NCBI GenBank assembly: GCA_030040935.1
Contig: JASHSG010000028.1
Coordinates: 1-32,299 of the forward strand
DNA: 32,299 nucleotides
DNA from: Acidobacteriaceae bacterium
Lineage (GTDB): Bacteria; Acidobacteriota; Terriglobia; Terriglobales; Acidobacteriaceae
Direction: 5' to 3'
Below are positions 7,971 to 16,262 of the stretch, piece by piece. Under the pieces are notes generated by a model, which made no database searches, was not told where the DNA came from, and was given only the letters and a program-made list of their open reading frames with translations. The position numbers and the translations under genes are program-made. Numbering within the stretch: the stretch's first letter is position 1; the number at the start of each line of letters is the position of its first letter.

Positions 7971-8507
7971 ATGAACAAGCTTCTTCTTATTGGAATTCTG
8001 GCGGCCGTAGTGCTGTTGATTGCTGCTGTGCCGTTTGCGACCGCCCACGCTGATGATCAGACGATGCCCGCTGTGGGGCAGGTCGCGCCTGCCTTCACTC
8101 TGCCTTCGCAAACCGGCGAGCCGATCTCGCTCGACAGCTATCGTGGCAAGTGGGTGGTTCTCTACTTCTATCCGAAGGACATGACCACGGGCTGCACCAT
8201 CGAGGCCCACAAGTTTCAGGACGCGCTGCCGCAGTTCGACGCCAAAAACGCAGTAATCCTGGGCGTCAGTGTAGATACGGTCGACAGCCACAAGCAGTTC
8301 TGCACCAAGGATTCTCTGACGTTCCACTTGCTTGCAGATCCCGACCACAAAGTCGTCAGCGCATACGGCTCGCTCGGCGGATTTGCTGGAATCATCCTTG
8401 CCAACCGGAACACCTTCCTGATCGATCCCCACGGCAAAATCGCTCAGGTTTGGGTCAAGGTGAATCCCAGTACCGCAGCTTCAGACGTGCTCGCGGCAAT
8501 ACCGTAG
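7971..8507 (+). CDS. Exported peroxiredoxin of the BCP/PrxQ type
   Basis: The 178-residue product has an N-terminal hydrophobic segment (about 4-26, ending ATAHA), either a cleaved signal peptide or an anchor. A thioredoxin-fold AhpC/TSA domain follows from about residue 33. The peroxidatic motif is PKDMTTGC with Cys75, matching the PxxxTxxC pattern. The resolving cysteine five residues later in classical BCP is replaced (His80), while Cys111 in HKQFCTKDS could serve instead. The family reduces hydrogen peroxide and organic hydroperoxides with electrons from thioredoxin-like partners; an extracytoplasmic site is inferred from the leader. GGAGG stands shortly before the ATG. It follows lpxI after a 118-nt gap with no visible terminator. 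Confidence 0.88.
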   Translation: MNKLLLIGILAAVVLLIAAVPFATAHADDQTMPAVGQVAPAFTLPSQTGEPISLDSYRGKWVVLYFYPKDMTTGCTIEAHKFQDALPQFDAKNAVILGVSVDTVDSHKQFCTKDSLTFHLLADPDHKVVSAYGSLGGFAGIILANRNTFLIDPHGKIAQVWVKVNPSTAASDVLAAIP

Positions 8508-8555
8508 GCGCTTGACCGTCTGCTTCCGGATGCTGGCTCGAAAAAGGACTGGACG

Positions 8556-9002
8556 ATGCCGACGCAACTGGCGCGCGACTTCCGCGCAGAGCTCGATAGG
8601 CTGCGTGTGGAGCTGCTGGCGCTTCCGTCATCGCATGCCGATGTGCCCTGGCGGCCGGGCGGATGGACGCGCAAGCAGATCGTGGGACATCTGCTCGATT
8701 CGGCAACCAACAACCGCCAAAGGTTTGTGCGGGCGGGGATTGACGGGCATTATGCTGGCCCCGGATACGCGCAGGACGAGTGGATGACCGCGCACAGATA
8801 CAGCAGCCAGGAATGGAACACTCTTCTGCGCTGGTGGCAGGTGGAGCACGAGATTCTTATGTCTGCCGTGGACCAGATCCCGGAAGAGCGGCTGACCGCA
8901 AGCTGTGTCGTGGGCAAGGATGCGCCGGTCACGCTGCGCTTCCTGATCGAGGACTACCTGCGCCATCATCGGTGGCACTTCAATCAACTGCGAGCGTCTT
9001 GA
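8556..9002 (+). CDS. DinB-fold (YfiT/DUF664-like) metal-binding protein
   Basis: This 148-residue cytoplasmic protein fits the DinB four-helix bundle. It opens with a helix containing LRVELLALP, then has WRPGGWTRKQIVGHLLDSA with His45 and ends with DYLRHHRWHFNQL carrying His137 and His141. These are the three positions that bind a divalent metal in the family. Members include thiol-dependent S-transferases as well as proteins of unknown role, so no substrate is assigned. It lies 48 nt after the peroxiredoxin gene and just before a strong hairpin, so the two may form a short stress-related unit. No clear ribosome-binding site is seen before the ATG. Confidence 0.8.
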   Translation: MPTQLARDFRAELDRLRVELLALPSSHADVPWRPGGWTRKQIVGHLLDSATNNRQRFVRAGIDGHYAGPGYAQDEWMTAHRYSSQEWNTLLRWWQVEHEILMSAVDQIPEERLTASCVVGKDAPVTLRFLIEDYLRHHRWHFNQLRAS

Positions 9003-9030
9003 TTCAGCGCGGAGACTGCTGGCAAATGCA

Positions 9031-9063
9031 AGACGGCCCGGATCGCTCCGGGCCGTCTGTTTG
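9031..9063. terminator. Strong hairpin terminator between convergent genes
   Basis: AGACGGCCCGGA pairs perfectly with TCCGGGCCGTCT around the tetraloop TCGC, a 12-bp GC-rich stem, followed on the plus strand by GTTTG. It ends the peroxiredoxin/DinB unit and, because the histone-like gene converges on it, could stop both transcripts. The T-tract is short on either side. Confidence 0.75.
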
Positions 9064-9142
9064 CGACCGAAAAAAATGGGCCTGAGAACACCGCAAGCGG
9101 CTCCTCTCTGCTTGAGGCAACCGGCGCCGTTCGTGTTGCTGG

Positions 9143-9568
9143 CTACTTCTTCTTGCCCTTTTTCTTGGCGGACTTCTTTGCCTTCTTGGACGGCGCTTTC
9201 TTCTTGGCTGCTTTCTTCGCCGCCTTCTTCTTGGTCACCTTCTTTGCGGCTTTCTTCGCCGGAGCCTTCTTCTTGGCGGCTTTCTTTGCAGCTTTCTTAG
9301 CCGGTGCTTTCTTCTTTGCTGCCTTCTTGACAGGAGCCTTCTTTGCGGCAGGCTTCTTCGGCTTTGGCGGTGCGGCGGGTTTCGCGACAACCGCGATCAC
9401 CGTCTCTTCGGCAATCACTTCGTCGTCATCTGAGGAAGTGAGGATGCCGACGGTTTCCAACTCATCTTCCTCGTCAGCAAAGGCTTCGACCTGACCGGAA
9501 TCCAGGTCACCCGGCTTCCCGAGCGGGTCGCCGTCACTCATCGCGTACATCCTGAGCACATCATCCAT
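9143..9568 (-). CDS. Lysine/alanine-rich histone H1-like protein
   Basis: The 141-residue product has two contrasting halves. Residues 1-57 are acidic (EAFADEEDELETV, SSDDDEVIAEE). From about residue 63 to the end it consists of repeated AAKK, KKAPAKK and KKKAAKKA units, like the C-terminal tail of eukaryotic histone H1 and the bacterial Hc1/AlgP-type proteins, which bind and condense DNA without a folded domain. The acidic front half may hold the basic tail in check; that is inference. The ATG at 9568 has GGAGG 8 nt upstream. It is a single gene with its own candidate promoter. The repetitive coding sequence (9146-9350) may vary in repeat number between strains. Confidence 0.8.
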   Translation of the reverse strand: MDDVLRMYAMSDGDPLGKPGDLDSGQVEAFADEEDELETVGILTSSDDDEVIAEETVIAVVAKPAAPPKPKKPAAKKAPVKKAAKKKAPAKKAAKKAAKKKAPAKKAAKKVTKKKAAKKAAKKKAPSKKAKKSAKKKGKKK

Positions 9569-9651
9569 CCGATTGCCTCCAGCGGACTGCCGCTGATCAA
9601 CTTATCTTTGCGATTCGTCGAGCACGCAATACAGTTTTGCTCGCGCAAGCG

Positions 9652-9681
9652 ATTGTAGCCTTAGCCTGCCCACAAACACAA
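9652..9681 (-). promoter_or_regulatory. Candidate sigma-70 promoter of the histone-like gene
   Basis: On the minus strand TTGTGT is followed after 18 bp by TACAAT, about 85 nt before the ATG. Four of six bases match at -35 and five of six at -10. It lies in the 152-nt gap between the end of the lytic transglycosylase gene and the histone-like gene, which suggests that the latter is transcribed on its own. Confidence 0.42.
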
Positions 9682-9720
9682 GCAAAACGCAACTATGGAA
9701 TGGGGGGAGGGCGAATTTTT

Positions 9721-11646
9721 TCACTGCGCGGTCTTAGCCAGGCCAGCTGACTTGTGCGCAGTCCCTGCCCTGGTCGCTGCGCCAGCCTTCGCCGCACGGG
9801 ATGGGGCCTTCCTGGGCGCCGGGCTGGCCGGTCGACCTGAAGCCTGGCCGGGTGATCGACGGGTCGAAGCGTCCCTCCGCGGTTTTGACTCGGAGGCCCC
9901 TTTTCGCGAGGCAGAACCGGTCCCAAGTTTCGGTCTTGACCCTGCGGTGTACGTCGCGCGCCGATGCCGAATGGCCGTGCGGATGGGCAGAGGTTCCACC
10001 ACGTGCAGGCGCCGGCCCGGTATCACCCGAATGCCAGACGGAATATTGTTCCAGCTCCGCAATTCTCTCAGCGAGACGCCAAAACGATCCGCTATGGTCA
10101 CCAGAGTATCGCCTCGGCGAACGGTGTACAGCCTGGAGTGGGCCGAGGGCTCAGCGGCGGGTGGGACTGGGACAATGAGAGCCTCAACGCTTGCGATGCT
10201 GTCGCCCGTCGTAAGCTGGTTGACCTTGGCAAGATCGGCGGTCGATACACGGTATTCCTCTGCAACTGAGGCCAAAGTGTCCCCAGCGACAACCGGATGG
10301 TAGCGCCACGAATTGCGCCGGGGTTCCGGGACGAGGGCCACACGTTGATCAAAAAGTGCTGCCGTGCCAGCGGGCAAGTGCAGATCGAATGGACTATCGG
10401 GCGGGGTCACCATGCGCAACAGGCTGGGATTAAGCGCCTCGATTTCATCCACGGGGGTTCCAACCAGATCGGAGACGAGGCGTACGTCGATGGAATAGTT
10501 GATCGTGACCGTATCGGTCAGGATCGGTGGGTCGAGAGTCATATCGCTAAAGCCGTACTGGTCGGGGTGATTGGCAACGATGATTGCAGCCAGAATTTCT
10601 GGAACATAGTTGCTGGTTTCGCGGGGTAATTCGTTGCGCTTGTAGAGCTCCCAGAAATCGGCGTAGCCAGTCTTGGCCACTTCATGCTGGATGTTGCCGG
10701 CGCCATGGTCATAGGCCGCCATTGCAAGATACCAGTCGCCGAGCTGGTCGTAGAGGAACTTCATGTAGCGGGCATAGGCACGAGTGGACTTTTCCGGATC
10801 GAACCGCTCATCGACATATGAGTCGCGCTTTAGGCCATAGTACGGACCGGGCATGAACTGCCACATTCCACCGGCGCGGGAGCGGCGATTGACCGCTTGC
10901 GGCTGAAATCCCGACTCGGCAACTGCCAGATAGATCAGGTCCTGCGGCACGCCCTCGTCGGCCAAAATGCGCTGAATCATTGCCTTGTAGTGGCCGCTGC
11001 GCTGGAAAGAATGGAGCAAAGTATTATGGCCCTTCTGCGTATTAGCAAAGAAGTTGATATACGAGGCAACGTAGTCGTTCACCACCAGCGGTAAGTCCGA
11101 CTTGGTGGTAGCCAGATCGGCCGTGGCCTTGGCAACGAGGTTTGGATCGGACGCGAACGTGATGTCGCTGGCGGCCTCTGACGGCGTGATTTCTTCATTG
11201 GGCACGAAGCCGTTGCCCTGCTTGAGCGCCTCCATCTCGAGGCCATTTACCAAATCGACGATCTTGTCGAACTCATCCTGCAACTCCGCATTGGCCCTAA
11301 TGTCGATGCCGCAGGAGAGCATCAGATCGACAGCGCGGTCGAACTCAACCTTGGCATCCGCAAGCGCTCCTTTCTGGTAGTCGGCACTGCCGCGTGCATA
11401 GGCTGCCTCAACCTGCGTAACCAGAACCCGTATGTGCTGCTCCTCCGGGGTGAGAGGGGGTGGATGGTCAGCGGCAGGAGCCTGGGATGGAGCAGGCAAC
11501 GGCAACGCAGGCGCGGAGGCCTGCCTGGGCGGCGCCGCGGAGGCTCCCGCGGGCGCTGTCGGTGTGCAGCCGGTCAGAGCCAGTGCAAAGGCGCTGGTTC
11601 CCGCCATGAACCGCCAAGCCGCCAATCGACTCCGATCGATACGCAT
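9721..11646 (-). CDS. MltD-like lipoprotein lytic transglycosylase with LysM domains
   Basis: The 641-residue product has a basic start (MRIDRSR), a hydrophobic stretch and a lipobox ALTGC with Cys27. The SLT catalytic domain contains LAVAESGF with catalytic Glu244, followed by GGMWQFMPGPYYGL and AMAAYDHGAGN, the normal MltD order. Two LysM peptidoglycan-binding domains follow near 449-494 (VVAGDTLASVAEEY) and 506-551 (TVRRGDTLVTIADRF). Such enzymes cleave the MurNAc-GlcNAc bond with formation of 1,6-anhydroMurNAc in the periplasm. After the last LysM comes an unusual tail of about 80 residues rich in Arg, Ala, Ser and Pro. I prefer the ATG at 11646; a GTG at 11691 would add 15 residues, and neither has a good ribosome-binding site. 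It diverges from lepA. Confidence 0.9.
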   Translation of the reverse strand: MRIDRSRLAAWRFMAGTSAFALALTGCTPTAPAGASAAPPRQASAPALPLPAPSQAPAADHPPPLTPEEQHIRVLVTQVEAAYARGSADYQKGALADAKVEFDRAVDLMLSCGIDIRANAELQDEFDKIVDLVNGLEMEALKQGNGFVPNEEITPSEAASDITFASDPNLVAKATADLATTKSDLPLVVNDYVASYINFFANTQKGHNTLLHSFQRSGHYKAMIQRILADEGVPQDLIYLAVAESGFQPQAVNRRSRAGGMWQFMPGPYYGLKRDSYVDERFDPEKSTRAYARYMKFLYDQLGDWYLAMAAYDHGAGNIQHEVAKTGYADFWELYKRNELPRETSNYVPEILAAIIVANHPDQYGFSDMTLDPPILTDTVTINYSIDVRLVSDLVGTPVDEIEALNPSLLRMVTPPDSPFDLHLPAGTAALFDQRVALVPEPRRNSWRYHPVVAGDTLASVAEEYRVSTADLAKVNQLTTGDSIASVEALIVPVPPAAEPSAHSRLYTVRRGDTLVTIADRFGVSLRELRSWNNIPSGIRVIPGRRLHVVEPLPIRTAIRHRRATYTAGSRPKLGTGSASRKGASESKPRRDASTRRSPGQASGRPASPAPRKAPSRAAKAGAATRAGTAHKSAGLAKTAQ

Positions 11647-11789
11647 GAAAAGCCGCAGCAGAGCGCGCAACTGCAAGACCGCAGGGTGCACTATGCCGAT
11701 GATAAGCTATGCCATGGAGGCCGAAAGGCGGCGCGCACACCGCAAATGAAGCCTGGAACACGCTCTACAAACCCTCCGAAAGCCCTTCC

Positions 11790-13601
<1,812 letters not shown>

Positions 13602-13919
13602 TGCCAAACTTATGCCAGTCTGTGATTTTTGTCACTGGAAATTCATCGCCGACTGTGGAAAGCGGCCGAAATGCGCAAGAATGCGACGGTTGCCGCCATC
13701 GCCAGCATTACTCGAGGGAATTCAGGGAAGTCCCATTCAAAAACAAAGGGTTAGACCTTCTAACAGAATGAGACGCTCGCTGACAAGTGGGAAATTTCTG
13801 CTTCTCCCCAGGGCTTTCCGGGAGAAATCCACAAAAATTTCCACAAGCAACGAGTTGCGGAAGGATAACGCAGAGGCCCCGTTACCCAGGGGCCTCTCCG
13901 CGGAGTTAATTCACTCCGC
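13602..13919. other. Gene-free gap between lepA and skp with several small hairpins
   Basis: No credible gene is present. The gap contains inverted repeats, including GTTAGA/TCTAAC around a 3-nt loop (near 13750-13765) and TTCTCCC/GGGAGAA around an 11-nt loop (near 13802-13826). It ends in the two hairpins annotated separately at the skp stop. It separates two convergent transcripts. Confidence 0.5.
13872..13919 (-). terminator. Paired hairpins at the 3' end of the skp gene
   Basis: AGAGGCCCC (13872-13880) pairs with GGGGCCTCT (13889-13897), and directly beside it GCGGAGT (13900-13906) pairs with ACTCCGC (13913-13919), ending at the stop codon. Neither has a clear T-tract, so this may be a transcription end, an mRNA-stabilising structure, or both, for the convergent lepA and skp transcripts. 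Confidence 0.4.
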
Positions 13920-14888
13920 TTAGTGGGAGGATGAGGGCGCTGAGGACGGCGCGTGCGTTGGAGGCGTCGCAGCTTTCGGCCGAGGTGCGTCGGCCGCCGG
14001 CTGAGCCGGCGGAGGCGGTACACCGGACTTGACGTTGTACGCGTCGATCACCTCTTTGGTGATGTTGGTGCCGCCGCTGGCGTAAAGCACAGGCGATTGC
14101 TGCTGCGAAATGTCAAGGACCAGGGTAAATCCCTGGCCTTCGGCGTAGGTCTGCATCACGTCGTACACCTTCGAAGCCAGCGATGTGTATAGATCCTGCA
14201 TATCCTGCTGGCCGTCGTTGCGCAGGTCCTCAGTTTCGCGATCCAACTGTTTCTTCTTATCGTCAACGGCCTTGCTCTTGTTGGCGCGCTCAACGTCGCT
14301 CATAGTGGCCGACGGGTCCTGCAGCTGCTTGTTCAATCCGTCGATCTCGTCGCTGAGAGCTTTAAGGGCCTCCTCTTTGGGAGCGTACTTTTTCTGGAGG
14401 TCGGCAAAATCGCGCTGGCCTTCGTTGGTTTGAGCCACGGCAAGCTGGAATGCGATGACGGCGATCCTGGCCGATCCGGCGGATGAGGCGGCGCCGGCCG
14501 CTACGGGCGGCGCTCCGACGAAGGCCCTGAGGGCCGGAAGCATGTCGGCTCGAATGTCGATCTCCACGTTCGCGGTTGTCGCATCGTGCACAATCACCTG
14601 GAGGTTCCCGAATGAGACCGTTTGGACCCCTCCGTCTTTGATTTCTGTCGAAGCTAATGGAATCTCCTTGCGGGTCCCCGAGTAGGCACAGGTGACCGAC
14701 TTAACTGATCCGCCAGGCAAGTACTTGATGTTGCCCTGCGCGTCGGAAACCATGTTGACGGACATGCCTTCAATCGAGCACTGAATATCCGGAGAGATCT
14801 GAACGTAGCCGGCAGGTGGTGTTTGGGCAGCGGCGCTCAGGGCGAGGCCTGAGGCCAGCAATAAAACAGATGCTAGCGGTCGTATCAT
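13920..14888 (-). CDS. OmpH/Skp-family periplasmic protein with an extra N-terminal domain
   Basis: The 322-residue product has a signal peptide (cut near AAAQ, residue 22). Residues 22 to about 125 form a domain I do not recognise, rich in beta strands and with two cysteines (C37, C67) that could form a disulfide. The Skp/OmpH module follows at about 140-288. It starts with RIAVIAFQLAVAQTNEGQRD, has a long charged coiled-coil (residues 160-230) and closes with LVLDISQQQSPVLYASGGTNIT. A Pro/Ala-rich tail ends the protein. Skp is a trimeric chaperone for unfolded outer-membrane proteins on their way to BamA. The gene lies downstream of a shorter paralogue and of bamA. AAGGAG lies 12 nt before the ATG, as it does for the paralogue. 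Confidence 0.88.
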   Translation of the reverse strand: MIRPLASVLLLASGLALSAAAQTPPAGYVQISPDIQCSIEGMSVNMVSDAQGNIKYLPGGSVKSVTCAYSGTRKEIPLASTEIKDGGVQTVSFGNLQVIVHDATTANVEIDIRADMLPALRAFVGAPPVAAGAASSAGSARIAVIAFQLAVAQTNEGQRDFADLQKKYAPKEEALKALSDEIDGLNKQLQDPSATMSDVERANKSKAVDDKKKQLDRETEDLRNDGQQDMQDLYTSLASKVYDVMQTYAEGQGFTLVLDISQQQSPVLYASGGTNITKEVIDAYNVKSGVPPPPAQPAADAPRPKAATPPTHAPSSAPSSSH

Positions 14889-15051
14889 TTGGATCGAAAA
14901 CTCCTTCGGGAATCCCGTTCGGCTGCGCTATTAGACGCAACAACGTGCTTGACTCATCTCACAAAGCTCACGGCTTTTCTCAGGGAACTCCGCGCCGGCC
15001 GGCACAAGGGTGAAAAGAACGCGATTGGAGACGTCAGCAGGGACCAAGTTG

Positions 15052-15057
15052 ATTATA
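15052..15057 (-). promoter_or_regulatory. Possible -10 box upstream of the longer skp paralogue
   Basis: A perfect TATAAT on the minus strand lies about 165 nt before the ATG at 14888, just after a GGGCCGG/CCGGCCC inverted repeat (15061-15084). No -35 match is found at 16-18 bp, so the support is weak. Confidence 0.25.
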
Positions 15058-15121
15058 CAGGGGCCGGTGCGCGGTCCCCGGCCCGAGATTTCCCAGTGTG
15101 CTTCAGTCCCGATCCCTGCCT

Positions 15122-15784
15122 TTAGTGGGCGGCGGGCTGCGGCTGGGGCGCATCCACGCCTGGTTGGTTCGCTCCACCCGGCTGGCCGGCTCCGGGACTC
15201 TCGGGCGGAGGCGCCGATACGCCCGACTTCAAGTTGTAGGCATCGATGATGGTCTTGGTGATATCGGTGGATGGCACGGCATAGAGCACCGTGGCGTTCT
15301 GCTGGTCGCCGGCGTCGAGGACAAGGGTGTAGCCCTGCTTCTGCGCGTAGTCGGTCATCAGCGCGCCCACCTTGGCGGCTACGCCATTGATCAACTGTTG
15401 CAAGTCGCCCTGGAAATCGCTTTGCGCGTCCTGGGTATCGCGGTCCAGCTGCTTTTTCTTGTCGTCGAGCGCGCGGGTGCGGCTCATGCGCTCTTCTTCG
15501 CCTAATTGCTGGCCCTGATCCTGCAACTGCTTGGTCAGGGTGTCAATCTGGTCGGAGAGGGCCTTGAGCTGCTGTCGCCTGGGATCGTACTTCTTCTGCA
15601 AGTCGGCGAAGTCGCGCTGGAATTCGTTGGTCTGGCTGACCGCGGCCTGAAAGGCGATCACGGCGACCTTGGCCGGGCCGGCGGAAGCGGCTGCACTGGG
15701 TCTTTGCGGGGCAGATGTCTGGCCGGCGGCTGGAACAAGAGACGCCAGTGTCACTAAAAGGGCGAACAGGGGCAAACGCTTCAT
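15122..15784 (-). CDS. OmpH/Skp-family periplasmic chaperone
   Basis: The 220-residue product has a clean signal peptide (MKRLPLFALLVTLASLVPAAGQ). The Skp/OmpH module begins near residue 39 with KVAVIAFQAAVSQTNEFQRD, passes through a charged coiled coil with DDKKKQLDRDT and ends with YTLVLDAGDQQNATVLYA; a Pro/Gly/Ala-rich tail follows. It matches the C-terminal two thirds of the neighbouring longer gene in motif order, so the two are tandem paralogues. The role is to hold outer-membrane proteins soluble in the periplasm for BamA. I use the ATG at 15784, with AAAGGAG 12 nt upstream; an in-frame TTG at 15793 is only 3 nt from that site. bamA lies 478 nt upstream on the same strand. Confidence 0.92.
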   Translation of the reverse strand: MKRLPLFALLVTLASLVPAAGQTSAPQRPSAAASAGPAKVAVIAFQAAVSQTNEFQRDFADLQKKYDPRRQQLKALSDQIDTLTKQLQDQGQQLGEEERMSRTRALDDKKKQLDRDTQDAQSDFQGDLQQLINGVAAKVGALMTDYAQKQGYTLVLDAGDQQNATVLYAVPSTDITKTIIDAYNLKSGVSAPPPESPGAGQPGGANQPGVDAPQPQPAAH

Positions 15785-16262
15785 GCGATTCAACGACTCC
15801 TTTGGAGTTCCCGCGCGCCAGTCCGGTCAGCGCGGCAGCCTCCAATCAAAGCTTGCCGACAGCCTCTGTTCGGCTGCACTGGAGGACCGTCCGGCTTGAA
15901 TCCTGCTAATTAAGCATCCGCGCCGGGAACTAGAGGGGATTATAGGAGCCTGAATTGGGAGCGTCAAACCAGCCGCGAACCGGGGCCAAAGCTCGTCCGC
16001 GACGGACGCGGGCCGCTTTTTTGACGCTTTCCTGCATTGTGCTCCAACCGGAGAAATGATCAGCAAACTTCGCGGAAAAAATATCCGGCGCGGAATGAGG
16101 GAATTGGAGGGGGTTGGAGCGGCCGAGGGGATTGACATCGCAACCGCCCGGGTGCTTCAGCCAACAGGCTCATCCTTCGCGAAAGCAAAAGCCGGATGGA
16201 TTTCCCCGGCCCTGGACGCACGGAAGCGAGAGCATCCAAAGGCGGATTGATGGAGCGGGGAT
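15785..16262. other. Gap between bamA and skp: leader and promoter, no gene
   Basis: No coding region is supported. The part nearest skp holds a good promoter and a leader of about 140 nt. At 15994-16008 a small perfect hairpin, CGTCCG-CGA-CGGACG, lies just upstream of the -35, followed on the plus strand by six T residues (16017-16022). I see no convincing terminator directly after bamA. Confidence 0.55.
15939..15967 (-). promoter_or_regulatory. Sigma-70 promoter of the skp/ompH genes
   Basis: On the minus strand TTGACG is followed after exactly 17 bp by TATAAT, the best promoter in the window. Transcription would begin near 15932 and leave a leader of about 140 nt before the ATG at 15784. 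It implies that skp can be made independently of bamA. Confidence 0.68.

Noticed and set aside
9146-9350. Repeats that could be taken for a CRISPR or tandem DNA array
   Set aside because: They are coding repeats of Lys/Ala-rich peptides in the histone-like gene, with no spacers.
11709-11789. N-terminal extension of lepA
   Set aside because: It adds 27 residues absent from the family; the ATG at 11790 gives the standard LepA start.
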